Source: Verrucomicrobiota bacterium (GTDB lineage: Bacteria > Verrucomicrobiota > Verrucomicrobiia > Opitutales > UBA953). Taken from it: a DNA stretch of 55,849 nt. The notes below the pieces were generated by a model. The model had not been told where the DNA came from, did no database searches, and was given only the letters and a program-made list of their open reading frames with translations. Of this stretch, positions 1 to 8,196 are shown in pieces (within the stretch, counting starts at the first letter, position 1; each line of letters opens with the position of its first letter). The stretch covers positions 1 to 55,849 of the forward strand of contig JAURFU010000005.1 of the NCBI GenBank assembly GCA_030834165.1, in the 5' to 3' direction. The position numbers and the translations under genes are program-made.

Positions 1-828
1 GAGGAGACGCAGCGAGACCGACTCCGCGTAGATGGTCGGGATGGTCGACACGCGGATATCGAGGACGTTCTTGCCGTCGCGGAAGTTGATGCGGCCGTCC
101 TGCGGGAGGCGGCGCTCCGAGATGTTGAGGCGCGCCATGATCTTCAGGCGCGAGATGATCGCGTCCTGGAAGCGGGCGAGGTTGTCGGGCAGCGGGATCG
201 GGATGAGGATGCCGTCGACGCGGTAGCGGATGCGCAGGTTGTTCTCCTGCGGCTCGAAGTGGACGTCCGTCGCGCCTTCGGCGACGGCCTGGGTGAGGAC
301 CTCGGTGACGAAGCGGACGACCGCGGCGTCCTGGTCGGCCTCGACGTCGGCGACCGCCTCGGCGGCGGGGAGGTCGTCGCCCTCGTCCTCGAGGCTGCCG
401 GAACCCACGCCGTAGTTCTCGTTGATGAGCGCGGCGACGCGTTCGGGGGGCGCGAGATACCACTGCGGGCGGCGGGCGGCGAAGGTCGCGACCCAGTCGG
501 CCGTGTCGGTGTCAGGCGGCAGGGCCGTGACGAGGCGGAGGCGGCCGACCTCGCCGCCGGGGAGCAGGGTCGGGACGACCTGGGCCTCGGAGGCGATGCG
601 CGCGGGCAGGATCTTCATCCCGTCCGGATCGATGGCGGGCTCCTCGAGGACCTCGAGGCCCGTGAGCCGGGCGAGCTCGGCGAGGAGCGCGGCCTCGTCG
701 AGGCCGAGGGCGCCGGCGAGGAACTTGAAGCGGGCTTCGCGCGGCGTCTCCGCGAACGCGGCGCGGGCCTCGTCGGTCAGGCGCTCGGCGAGGGCCGAGG
801 GCAGTCCGTGCCGGTCGACGGTCAGCAT
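1..828 (-). CDS. gspE: GspE/PilB-family secretion ATPase, partial (N-terminal 276 residues)
   Basis: Cytoplasmic AAA+ ATPase that powers type II secretion or type IV pilus assembly. The reading frame runs from ATG at 828 off the window edge, so the Walker A and B motifs lie outside. Residues 1 to about 150 match the GspE N-terminal domain; about 165 onward begin the ATPase module, with the typical ATDVHFEP segment, an RVDG motif and the ERRLPQDGR stretch. The start lies one base after the stop of the secretin gene, so the two are co-transcribed. GspE and PilB cannot be separated on this fragment; the secretin neighbour fits either system. Confidence 0.9.
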   Translation of the reverse strand, partial: MLTVDRHGLPSALAERLTDEARAAFAETPREARFKFLAGALGLDEAALLAELARLTGLEVLEEPAIDPDGMKILPARIASEAQVVPTLLPGGEVGRLRLVTALPPDTDTADWVATFAARRPQWYLAPPERVAALINENYGVGSGSLEDEGDDLPAAEAVADVEADQDAAVVRFVTEVLTQAVAEGATDVHFEPQENNLRIRYRVDGILIPIPLPDNLARFQDAIISRLKIMARLNISERRLPQDGRINFRDGKNVLDIRVSTIPTIYAESVSLRLL

Positions 829-829
829 G

Positions 830-3064
830 TCACTTCTTCTCGGTCGCGGCGGGGACCGTGCCGGGGACGTTGTCGATGACCTTCTTCACGTCCGGGCCGA
901 TCACGCTGGCGGTGGCGCGGCTGAGGGCGTCGAGGTTGTCGACGGCGGAGCCGTTGAGCACGTAGGGGCGGAGGAAGATGATGAGCTCCTGCTTCTCCTC
1001 GAGGTCGGTGGAGGAGCCGAAGAGGTCGCCGATGATCGGGATGGGGCCGAGGCGGGAGGTGGACTTCGTGGTCACCTTGCGCTGCAGGCCGCCGAGGACG
1101 ACGATCTCGCCGCTCTTCGCGCTGACGAAGGAATCGGTCGTGCGGCGGCCGATGATCGGCTGGTCGTTGCCGTCGAGGATCGTGCTGCCGAGGATGTCTT
1201 CGACGGACTGGGAGACCTGGAGCTGGACGGCGCCGTCCTTGCCGATGAGCGGCAGGACCTTGAGCTGGATGCCGATGTCGCGCTGCGAGACCGTGGAGGT
1301 GATCTGGCCGGTCTGGGCGGCGATCGTCGAGCCGGTGATGACCGGGCGCGATTCGCCGACGAAGATCGTGGCCTCCTTGTTGTGGGTGGTCGTCACGGCG
1401 GGCACCGAGAGCACGCGGAGGTCGCCCTTGCGCGGGGTGGTGGTCAGGCCGATCGTGGCGCTCAGGTCGTTGGTCGTCGTGTTGAAGGTGCCCTGGGAGG
1501 CGATGACCTGGGTGTTGTTGGGGCCGAGGGTGGTGGTGGTGGTGGCCGGAGCGCCGTTGACGGCGAAGCCCGCGCCCGTGCCGCCGAGGCCGACGAGCTT
1601 GCCGTTGGAGACCGTGAGGCCGAGGGTGTTGAAGCCGTTGGTCTCGTTGTCGGAGAGCTTCACCTCGACGATGACGACCTCGATGCGGACCTGGGGGAGG
1701 ACGATGTCCACCTTCTCGATGAGCTCGTGGAGGAGACGGAGGTCGTCCTGGGTGCCGGAGACCACGACGGAATTACTGCGGATGTCCGGCAGCACCGTGA
1801 GGTTGCTGCTGAATTCGTCGGCGCCCATCTGGGCGGGGCCGGCGGCCGCGGCGGCGGCGGCCGTCGTCGGGGTCGGCGTGCGGTTCACCGTGGCGCTGCG
1901 CACCGTGTTGCCGGCGCGGGCGGCGGCGGTCGTCTGGCCCGTGACGAGGGAAGTGACGAGGGTGGCGACCTGCTGCGCGTCGGCGTGGCGGAGGAAGATG
2001 ACGTCCGTCTTCGTGTTCGGGTTGGACTTCTGGTCGAGCGTGTCGATCAGCTTGTCGAAGAAGTCATGCTGGTCGGCGGAGCCCATGAGCAGCACGCGGT
2101 TGGTGCGCTCGTCGGCGAGGAAGGTCGTGCCGGTGCTGAGACGGAAGGGCGCGCCGCCGGAGACGGTGGCGGGGGAGCGCAGCATCGAGTTGAGCTTGTT
2201 GACCATGTCGGTCGCCATCGCGTTCTTGAGCGGGTAGCTCTTGGTCACGACCAGGTCGAGCTGCGGGCGGTCGATCTGCGTGGTCAGCGTCTCGATCTTC
2301 TGGAGGTTCGTGATCGAGTCGGTCACCATCAGCGCGTTGTTGCGGCCGAAGTAGACCGGCGGCGAGGCCAGCGTCGTGTTGAGGCTCGAGGCGATCTGGG
2401 CGACCAGCTCCTGGGCGTTGGCGTGCTTGAGCGTGAAGATCTTGGTGGCGATGCGGCCGCTGGGAGGCATCGAGAGCACCGAGCCCGTGATGAGCTGGGG
2501 CGACTCGGCCTTGGCGACGAGGTTAGGCACGACCTTGAGGAACTTGTCGCCCTGCTGGATGACGGCGATGCCGTTGAGGTTGAGGAGCGTCTCGAGGGCG
2601 AGGAGGGCCTCGTCGCGGGTGATCGAAGCCGGGAGCGTAAGGGTGTAGACGCTGGCCGGGAGGGCCTGCGGGCGGAGGATGGACTTGCCGGTCCAGCGCT
2701 GCATGAGGTCGAGGACCTGGGCGACGGTCTCATCGCGGAGGATGACCGGACCGATCTGGTCCGAACCGTTCAGTCCCGGCAACGGGACGGCAGCGGCGGA
2801 CCCGGCGACCACGGTCGGCGCGGCGGGGGCGGCCTGGCCGAAGCTCATGACCGGGGCGGAAGCGGCGGCCAGCAACAGGCAGAAAATGGGCAGAGAAGCC
2901 CGCCGTTGACGAGGGGAGGAATGAAGGCTGGTCACTGGGTTGAGAGGGGTACGGTCTGATAACACCAAGGGCGGAGAATAGTTCGATGAAAAATCGGTTT
3001 TTGAGAGGTTTATTCGGGTGGTAAGCCCACCTGAGCCAGCGAGATACCCTATGATAGTGAACAT
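830..3064 (-). CDS. gspD: Secretin (GspD/PilQ family outer-membrane channel)
   Basis: Forms the outer-membrane ring of a type II secretion or pilus machine. Visible are N0/N1-type repeats near the N-terminus, an alanine run in the middle linker, the secretin core (VVIVEVKL segment) and the C-terminal signature VLGGLQRK...GPIPIIGDLFGS followed by FLRPYVL. The start is uncertain. ATG at 3064 has an AAGGTGA ribosome site, but the next 43 codons are AT-rich and unlike the rest. GTG at 2935 would put the signal peptide (RQRRASLPIFCLLLAAASA) close to the N-terminus. The frame stays open to 3193. The ATPase gene follows directly. Confidence 0.88.
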   Translation of the reverse strand: MFTIIGYLAGSGGLTTRINLSKTDFSSNYSPPLVLSDRTPLNPVTSLHSSPRQRRASLPIFCLLLAAASAPVMSFGQAAPAAPTVVAGSAAAVPLPGLNGSDQIGPVILRDETVAQVLDLMQRWTGKSILRPQALPASVYTLTLPASITRDEALLALETLLNLNGIAVIQQGDKFLKVVPNLVAKAESPQLITGSVLSMPPSGRIATKIFTLKHANAQELVAQIASSLNTTLASPPVYFGRNNALMVTDSITNLQKIETLTTQIDRPQLDLVVTKSYPLKNAMATDMVNKLNSMLRSPATVSGGAPFRLSTGTTFLADERTNRVLLMGSADQHDFFDKLIDTLDQKSNPNTKTDVIFLRHADAQQVATLVTSLVTGQTTAAARAGNTVRSATVNRTPTPTTAAAAAAAGPAQMGADEFSSNLTVLPDIRSNSVVVSGTQDDLRLLHELIEKVDIVLPQVRIEVVIVEVKLSDNETNGFNTLGLTVSNGKLVGLGGTGAGFAVNGAPATTTTTLGPNNTQVIASQGTFNTTTNDLSATIGLTTTPRKGDLRVLSVPAVTTTHNKEATIFVGESRPVITGSTIAAQTGQITSTVSQRDIGIQLKVLPLIGKDGAVQLQVSQSVEDILGSTILDGNDQPIIGRRTTDSFVSAKSGEIVVLGGLQRKVTTKSTSRLGPIPIIGDLFGSSTDLEEKQELIIFLRPYVLNGSAVDNLDALSRATASVIGPDVKKVIDNVPGTVPAATEKK

Positions 3065-3126
3065 AGTTTCACCTTTTACTTGCCTCTCGGCCTTTTTAGG
3101 CCCAAAACGACATCCCGAGAGCCGCC

Positions 3127-3666
3127 ATGCGTGAAGACATCCCTGATTGGCTGGGCAAGCCACCCCTCCGAGGCACCGAACAATGGGAGGCATGGCTGAC
3201 CAAGTGGAGGCGTTATGCGAAGATCGAGCTGCGGGACACCGCGGCGGACGATCCGGAGTATGACTACGGGCTGCTGAGCCCGGAGGAACGCTGGCGGGTC
3301 GCCCTGGCGCTGCACGTCAAAGCCCAGATCGAAGCCGGCCGGCAGAACGCCCCCGTGCCGATGTTCTCCGGGGCCGGGCGCAGGGTCAGCGACCTCGACC
3401 ATGCCGGCGTCGTCGCCTGGCAGGTCGGGCGCTCGGTCGTCTCGCCGATACCTGACGAAGCCTTCACCGCCGCGCTCGAGTGGAGCAACGCGCGGGAGAA
3501 TCCGCGTCGGCGTCGGATCTCGCACGCCATCCGTTACGGTTTCATCGCCGGCCTCGGCGGCGAAGCCGCGGCGCCGGCCTGGTCTTCGCCCGACTATGTC
3601 GCGGCCTACGAAGCCTCGTGGGAGCTCGGCAACGCGCTCGCCATCGAGACGGACCCTCGGGGATAG
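3127..3666 (+). CDS. Hypothetical protein, 179 aa, divergent from the secretin
   Basis: I do not recognise this protein. It is soluble-looking, with no signal peptide or membrane segment, rich in Trp and charged residues. The N-terminus (DIPDWLGKPPLRG) and a repeated W-x-x-W pattern near residues 20 to 27 suggest a small globular or helical protein. It starts just across a short divergent gap from the secretin gene and ends 45 bp before rmuC, so it may share regulation with either. Codon use matches the neighbours and the frame is well conserved in GC3 pattern, which supports a real gene. Function unknown. Confidence 0.7.
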   Translation: MREDIPDWLGKPPLRGTEQWEAWLTKWRRYAKIELRDTAADDPEYDYGLLSPEERWRVALALHVKAQIEAGRQNAPVPMFSGAGRRVSDLDHAGVVAWQVGRSVVSPIPDEAFTAALEWSNARENPRRRRISHAIRYGFIAGLGGEAAAPAWSSPDYVAAYEASWELGNALAIETDPRG

Positions 3667-3711
3667 GTTGCGGAAAGCCCGGACCCGGGCAGAGTACGTT
3701 TTACTAGAAAC

Positions 3712-5067
3712 ATGGATACCGTCGCCGTCGCCCTCCTCCTGATCGTCCTGGCCTTCCAGGTCTACGTCTCCTTCTTCAAGTCCGCCGGCCCGGCCGGCGA
3801 CGACAAGGCCGCCGGAATCCTGCTCGACGACCTGCGCCGCCAGCTCGGCGAGGCGAACGCCACGGCCGAACGCGAACGCGCCGCCAAGACCGACGCCCTG
3901 ACGCGGGCCTCCGCCGCGGAGTCGGCGCGCAACGCCGCCCACCAGCAGCTCACCGAAGCCCAGCAGGCGAACGAACGGGCCGTCGCGCAGCTGCGCGAAG
4001 ACCATCGCAAGGCGCAGGCCGAGGCGGAAGCGCGCTACAACAAGGCGCTGGCCGACCTGCGGATCACCTTCGAAAAGACCAGCACGGATGTCCTCAAGGG
4101 CATGGCGCCCGACGTGACCAAGGAGGTCTCCACCCGCGTCGAGCCGCTGATCGCGCAGATCAACACCGCGCTGGAGAGCTACCGCAACGCCATGCAGCAG
4201 GGGCTGCGGAGCCAGGATGACGCGCTCGCCGCCGTCGGCGCGCAGATGAAGACCATCAGCGAGACCACGGCCGCCCTCGCGACCAGCACGACGGACTTCA
4301 CCTCCGTCCTCAAGTCTTCGCAGCACCGCGGCAAGTGGGGCGAGCAGACGCTCCGCAACGTCGTGGAAGCCGCCGGCCTCAGCCCGCACTGCGATTTCTC
4401 CGAACAGGTCTCGCAGGATGACGCCCGCCCCGACCTCATCGTGAAGCTGCCGGGCAACCGCTGCATCATCATCGACTCAAAGGTGCCGGAGTTCGACGTC
4501 GCCATCGCCGACCAGGCCGCGCCCAACCGCCGCGAGCTCGTGGCCGCCCACGCCGCCAAGCTCCGCAAGACGCTGCGTGACCTCGCGGCGAAGAACTACC
4601 CGACGACGATGCAGAAGCAGGGCGTGACCCCCTTCGACAAGGTCGTGCTGTTCCTGCCGGCCGAATCGCTCCTGAGCACCGCGCTCGAGGGCGACAACGA
4701 ACTCATCCTCGCCGCCGCGCGCGAAGGCATCCTCATCGCGACGCCGGCGACCCTCATGGGCTTCCTCGGCGCGATCAGCCTGGCCTGGCAGCAGCACACC
4801 CAGGCCGAGAACGCCGGGCGCATCGCCGAGGAGGCGACCGAGCTCTTCGACCGTCTCGTGAAGTTCTCCGAGCATTTCACCAAGGTGCGCAAGGGCCTCC
4901 TGGCCGCCTCCGAAGGCCTCGACGCCGCGATCGGCAGCTACGAGTCCCGGATCCGCCCGCAGGGCGAACGGGTGCGCGAGCTCGGCGGCGCCGCGAGCCG
5001 CGCCGCCCTCTCCGAGATCCTGCCGGTCAACGCCACGATCCGCCGGCTGGAAAACTCGGCGGAGTAA
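3712..5067 (+). CDS. rmuC: RmuC family DNA recombination protein
   Basis: RmuC proteins limit inversions and rearrangements at short inverted repeats and carry a nuclease-like fold. At 451 aa it has the family layout: an N-terminal membrane anchor (residues 1 to 20, VAVALLLIVLAFQVYVSFF), a long alanine/glutamate-rich coiled coil to about residue 135, and the RmuC domain with HRGKWGEQTLRNVVEAAGL and the IIIDSKVPEFD segment that holds the putative catalytic Asp/Lys. No clear Shine-Dalgarno precedes the ATG. A tRNA gene on the other strand lies just downstream. Confidence 0.93.
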   Translation: MDTVAVALLLIVLAFQVYVSFFKSAGPAGDDKAAGILLDDLRRQLGEANATAERERAAKTDALTRASAAESARNAAHQQLTEAQQANERAVAQLREDHRKAQAEAEARYNKALADLRITFEKTSTDVLKGMAPDVTKEVSTRVEPLIAQINTALESYRNAMQQGLRSQDDALAAVGAQMKTISETTAALATSTTDFTSVLKSSQHRGKWGEQTLRNVVEAAGLSPHCDFSEQVSQDDARPDLIVKLPGNRCIIIDSKVPEFDVAIADQAAPNRRELVAAHAAKLRKTLRDLAAKNYPTTMQKQGVTPFDKVVLFLPAESLLSTALEGDNELILAAAREGILIATPATLMGFLGAISLAWQQHTQAENAGRIAEEATELFDRLVKFSEHFTKVRKGLLAASEGLDAAIGSYESRIRPQGERVRELGGAASRAALSEILPVNATIRRLENSAE

Positions 5068-5081
5068 GCCGCCCATCCTGC

Positions 5082-5157
5082 TGGTGGAGCCGATGAGGTT
5101 CGAACTCACGGCCTCGTCATTGCGAACGACGCGCTCTACCAACTGAGCTACGGCCCC
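5082..5157 (-). tRNA. tRNA-Ala (anticodon CGC)
   Basis: A 76-nt cloverleaf reads on the minus strand. The acceptor stem GGGGCCG pairs with CGGCTCC, with A73 and an encoded CCA. The D arm is GCTC...GAGC, the anticodon stem CGTCG/TGACG closes the loop TTCGCAA, and the T arm is GTGAG/CTCAT around TTCGAAC. Anticodon CGC reads GCG alanine codons, fitting the GC-rich genome. Confidence 0.95.
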
Positions 5158-5266
5158 AAACAGCAGGAAGATGAGGGAAGCCGTCCCGACGGGGGCGGTC
5201 AAGGTTTAGATGCCTGTCGCCTTGCCTCGGGCCGGAATGGGCTTAGGTTCGACGTTCCTTAACACC

Positions 5267-5890
5267 ATGCGCGTAGCCAAAGAAACCGTCGTCGCCATCG
5301 AATACACCCTGAAGGACGACCAGGGCACCCTCATCGACGCCTCCGGCGAGCGCGGCCCGATGGAGTACCTCCACGGCGCGCAGAACATCATCCCCGGCCT
5401 CGAGCAGGGCATCGAAGGCCTCGCGGCCGGCGACACGAAGAGCGTGCTCGTCCCCCCCCAGCTCGGCTACGGAGAATACAGCGAGAAACTGATCCAGCTC
5501 GTGCCCCTCTCCGCCTTCGGCGCCAACACGCCGCAGGTCGGCATGCGTTTCCACGCCGAGACCAACCTCGGCATGCGCGTCCTCACGATCAAGAAGATCG
5601 AAGGCGAGGAGGTCACCCTCGACGGCAACCACGAGCTCGCCGGCAAGTCCCTCCACTTCGACATCAAGGTCGTCTCCGTCCGCGCGGCTGAGCCGACCGA
5701 ACTCGCCCACGGCCATCCGCACCAGGCGGGCGGCTGCTGCGGCGGCGGCGGTTGCGGTTCCGGCGAAGGCTCGGGCGGCGGCTGCTGTTCGTCCGAAGAA
5801 GGCTCCGAAGGCGGTTGCTGCTCCGCGGAAGAACCGGCCGCGCAGAAACAGGGCGGCTGCGGCTCCGGCGGCTGCGGTTGCTCGCACTGA
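5267..5890 (+). CDS. slyD: SlyD-like FKBP peptidyl-prolyl isomerase with Cys-rich metal-binding tail
   Basis: Cytoplasmic folding helper and nickel/metal chaperone. Residues 1 to about 70 form the FKBP half-domain with PGLEQGIEGLAAGD and the PPQLGYGEY strand; residues 71 to 125 are the inserted chaperone flap; then the FKBP fold closes. Residues 147 to 207 are a low-complexity tail with an HGHPH motif, ten cysteines (three CC pairs) and acidic spacers, ending CGCSH, like the metal tail of E. coli SlyD but Cys-dominated. The frame opens further upstream, but ATG at 5267 begins the conserved strand (RVAKETVVAIEYTL). A strong terminator follows 14 bp after the stop. Confidence 0.93.
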   Translation: MRVAKETVVAIEYTLKDDQGTLIDASGERGPMEYLHGAQNIIPGLEQGIEGLAAGDTKSVLVPPQLGYGEYSEKLIQLVPLSAFGANTPQVGMRFHAETNLGMRVLTIKKIEGEEVTLDGNHELAGKSLHFDIKVVSVRAAEPTELAHGHPHQAGGCCGGGGCGSGEGSGGGCCSSEEGSEGGCCSAEEPAAQKQGGCGSGGCGCSH

Positions 5891-5904
5891 GCGACGCCAC
5901 GGCA

Positions 5905-5944
5905 GGCAACAAAAGACCCCGGACCGCCGGGGTCTTTTGTTGCC
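5905..5944 (+). terminator. Perfect 18-bp stem terminator after slyD
   Basis: Positions 5905-5922 and 5927-5944 are exact reverse complements around the loop ACCG. The stem has a GACCCCGG core, and its A and T runs lie within the stem. It is the strongest hairpin in the window and isolates slyD from the transporter gene that follows in the same direction. Confidence 0.88.
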
Positions 5945-5983
5945 GCGCCCTGCCCGCGGCGCAGGCTGGGTTCACCCCCGCGC

Positions 5984-7294
5984 ATGCGCCCCGACTCCGT
6001 CCATGCCCGTGACCTGACGCCGGGGCAGACGCGTGCCTCGCTCGCGATCATCGCGGGGTTGTTCTTCATCTTCGGCTTCGTCTCCTGGGCGAACGCGATC
6101 CTCATCCCCTATTTCAAGATCGGCTGCGAGCTGTCGCACTTCGAAGCCTATCTGGTCACGTTCGCCTTCTACATCTCCTACCTGCTGTTCTCGTGGCCGG
6201 CCGCCGGACTGCTGCGCCGGACCGGCTTCAAGCGCGGGATGATGATCGGCTTCTGGGTGATGTCGGCGGGCGCCCTGCTCTTCATCCCCGCCGCCCTCGC
6301 GCGCGCCTACCCTGTCTTCCTCGGCGGCCTGTTCACGCTCGGGGCGGGTCTGGCGATCCTGCAGACCGCCGCGAACCCTTACGTCACCGTGCTCGGCCCG
6401 CAGGCGAGCGCGGCGCGACGCATCAGCCTGATGGGGATCGCGAACAAAGGCGCCGGCATCCTGGCGCCGGTCCTCTTCGCGGCCGTCGTCCTGCGCGTGA
6501 CGGACACCTCCCTCTTCGCGGCGCTGCCGACGATGGAGCCGGCGGCCAAGGCCGCGGCGCTCGACGAACTGATCCGGCGCGTCGTGACGCCGTACGCCTG
6601 GGTCGCCGGCGTGCTCGTCGTGCTCGGCCTGCTCGTGCGCCGGTCGCCGCTGCCGGAGATCGACACCGACCACGAGAGCCCCGCGGTCGCCGAGGCCAAC
6701 GCCGGCCGGACGAGCGTGTTGCAGTTCCCGCAGCTCGTGCTCGGCGCGCTGGGCATCTTCCTGCACGTCGGCACGCAGACCATCGCGGTGGACACCATCA
6801 TCGGCTACGCCGAGACGATGGGCATCCCGTTGGCCGCGGCGAAGATCCTGCCCGGGTGCGTGCTGGCGTCCATGATCCTGGGCTACGTGCTCGGCCTCGC
6901 GCTGATCCCGCGGTTCGTCACGCAGGTCACGGCGCTGCGGGCGTGCACCATCCTCGGCGTCGTCGGCACGCTCGGCGTCCTGTTCGCGCCGGGCCAGCTG
7001 ACCGTGCTCGGCCTCACCGCCGACACCTCGCTCTGGTGCCTGACGCTGCTCGGGCTCTCGAACTCGCTGACCTGGGCGGGCATCTGGCCGCTCGCGTTGG
7101 ACGGACTCGGCCGATTCACCAAGACCGGCGCCTCGCTCATGATCATGGGCCTCTGCGGCAACGCGCTCATCCCGCTCGGTTACGGCGGGCTGGCGGACCG
7201 CTTCGGCGCGCAGGGCGGTTACTGGATCCTCCTGCCCTGTTATCTCTATCTCACTTATTACGCCGTGAGCGGGCACAAGAAGAGGGCGTGGTGA
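5984..7294 (+). CDS. FucP/GluP-type sugar:H+ MFS transporter
   Basis: Inner-membrane major facilitator, 436 aa with about twelve hydrophobic segments. It carries hallmarks of the fucose/glucose-galactose permease branch: FGFVSWANAILIPYFK in the first helix, the long helix with LQTAANPYVTVLGP near residue 130, and the following RRISLMGIANKGAG loop. Substrate is probably a hexose or deoxyhexose taken up with protons, but no sugar catabolic gene is adjacent to say which. The gene sits alone after the slyD terminator and before a long non-coding repeat region. ATG at 5984 is the first start after the terminator. Confidence 0.88.
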   Translation: MRPDSVHARDLTPGQTRASLAIIAGLFFIFGFVSWANAILIPYFKIGCELSHFEAYLVTFAFYISYLLFSWPAAGLLRRTGFKRGMMIGFWVMSAGALLFIPAALARAYPVFLGGLFTLGAGLAILQTAANPYVTVLGPQASAARRISLMGIANKGAGILAPVLFAAVVLRVTDTSLFAALPTMEPAAKAAALDELIRRVVTPYAWVAGVLVVLGLLVRRSPLPEIDTDHESPAVAEANAGRTSVLQFPQLVLGALGIFLHVGTQTIAVDTIIGYAETMGIPLAAAKILPGCVLASMILGYVLGLALIPRFVTQVTALRACTILGVVGTLGVLFAPGQLTVLGLTADTSLWCLTLLGLSNSLTWAGIWPLALDGLGRFTKTGASLMIMGLCGNALIPLGYGGLADRFGAQGGYWILLPCYLYLTYYAVSGHKKRAW

Positions 7295-7518
7295 GGGCCG
7301 CGGGGGGCACGTGGGCACGGTGACACGGGGGCATGGGGACGAACACGAGGACTAGAGGGCCGGAGGGCCGGGGACAAACGAGAGGCTGAGTTGACCAGAG
7401 GCCCGGAGGCTCAGACCGAGACGGCATTAGTTGAACGGTTGATCGGTTGGCCAGAGGTGAGGCAGTGTTAGTTGACACGTTGACAAGGTGACACGCGGGC
7501 AAGGGAGGCAGCGGAGGA
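7295..7518. other. Non-coding region with GTTGACC/GGTGACAC-type short motifs
   Basis: No credible gene. The stretch is built from recurring words: GGTGACAC, GTTGACC, GTTGACAC, GTTGAACGGTTGATCGGTTGG, and GGAGGCTC/CCGGAGG units. Several recur in the second non-coding block at 21185-21597 (GGCACGGTGACA, TTGACCAGAG, CCGGAGGC). It looks like a mosaic of short intergenic repeats, not a decayed gene. Confidence 0.6.
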
Positions 7519-7603
7519 GCCGCAGGAACCTGGAGCCGGCTGCCGACGGCTGAACGGCTGGCGCCCGAATAGCTGACGCCCCGGTGGCCGTCACCTGGCA
7601 CCC
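7519..7603. repeat. 85-bp dispersed intergenic repeat, copy 1
   Basis: These 85 bp match 21414-21498 with four mismatches and no gaps (by eye). The unit starts GCCGCAGGAACCTGGAGCCG and ends GTCACCTGGCACCC. It lies between the FucP-type transporter and the OsmC-like gene, outside any supported coding frame. Confidence 0.85.
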
Positions 7604-7705
7604 GATTCAGCTAGGTCGGCACGCAGTGCCGACCCTACCTCGATGCAGCCATCTACCTGCCAGACTAACCGCCATCCGCTAGCCGCCATCCGCATTAACC
7701 TGACT
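7604..7705. repeat. Intergenic stretch with a REP-like perfect hairpin
   Basis: Positions 7614-7622 and 7626-7634 form GGTCGGCAC-GCA-GTGCCGACC, a perfect 9-bp stem with a 3-nt loop. No T run follows, so it resembles a repetitive extragenic palindrome more than an intrinsic terminator. The rest, with two GCCATCCGC words, has no gene that I can support. Confidence 0.55.
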
Positions 7706-8113
7706 TCACCACTTCCAAGTCAGCGCGATCTCGGTGTCGGGATGGAAAGATTGCTTCACGGGGCAGGCTTCGGCGGCGCGGATGAGCCGCTCGCGGACAT
7801 CGGCCGGGACGCCGGGCGGCATGGTGATCTCGACATCGAGCTTCGCGATGCGACGCGGCGGCGTGGTCGTCATGTGCTTGGCGACGGACGCGCGGGCGCC
7901 ACGGAGATCGAGGCCCGTATTGCGCGCGTGGATGCCGAGGATCGTGAGGAAGCAGGTCGCCATGGCGGTGGCGGCGAGGTCGGTCGGCGAGAAGCCCTCG
8001 CCCTTGCCTTGGTTGTCGACGGGAGCGTCGGTCACGATGACGTGCCCCGACGGCCCGTGCACGGCGCGGACGCGGAGGTCGCCGAGGTATTCGCAGGAGA
8101 TGTTGACGGCCAT
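7706..8113 (-). CDS. OsmC/Ohr family protein
   Basis: Small thiol peroxidase-like protein, 135 aa, of the OsmC superfamily (YhfA-like branch). The two redox cysteines are present: C54 in ATAMATCFLTIL and C117 in EACPVKQSF; the loop GKGEGFSPTDLAATA is typical. Family members reduce organic hydroperoxides, but YhfA-type members have no firm function. The frame is open well upstream, but ATG at 8113 begins the conserved domain and lies after the ferredoxin terminator. It ends at the repeat region. Confidence 0.88.
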   Translation of the reverse strand: MAVNISCEYLGDLRVRAVHGPSGHVIVTDAPVDNQGKGEGFSPTDLAATAMATCFLTILGIHARNTGLDLRGARASVAKHMTTTPPRRIAKLDVEITMPPGVPADVRERLIRAAEACPVKQSFHPDTEIALTWKW

Positions 8114-8146
8114 AGGCGGAGTAAAGCTCGCGGCCGGACGCTCCCA

Positions 8147-8171
8147 ACAAAAAACCCCGGCGAGCCGGGGT
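8147..8171 (-). terminator. Rho-independent terminator after the ferredoxin gene
   Basis: On the minus strand ACCCCGGC and GCCGGGGT (8164-8171 and 8154-8161) pair around a 2-nt loop and are followed by TTTTTTGTT. It lies between the ferredoxin stop and the OsmC start and ends the ferredoxin transcript. Confidence 0.85.
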
Positions 8172-8196
8172 CTTGGGGGCGTAAGGGCGTGGACGA

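Noticed and set aside
422-2959. Very long open frame on the plus strand opposite the secretin gene
   Set aside because: High GC gives long antisense frames. The translation is low-complexity Gly/Arg/Glu/Ala sequence and the minus strand encodes a clear secretin.
3000-3064. c-di-GMP or other riboswitch before the secretin gene
   Set aside because: Only a 5-bp hairpin is visible and no conserved aptamer core.
7307-7312. CACGTG core near 7307 as a third parS
   Set aside because: Flanks (GGGGGCACGTGGGCAC) do not give TGTTC...GAACA.
7251-7601. Minus-strand frame through the first repeat as a gene
   Set aside because: Starts in the 85-bp repeat, is Pro/Ser-rich with no homology, and the other copy diverges right after the repeat.
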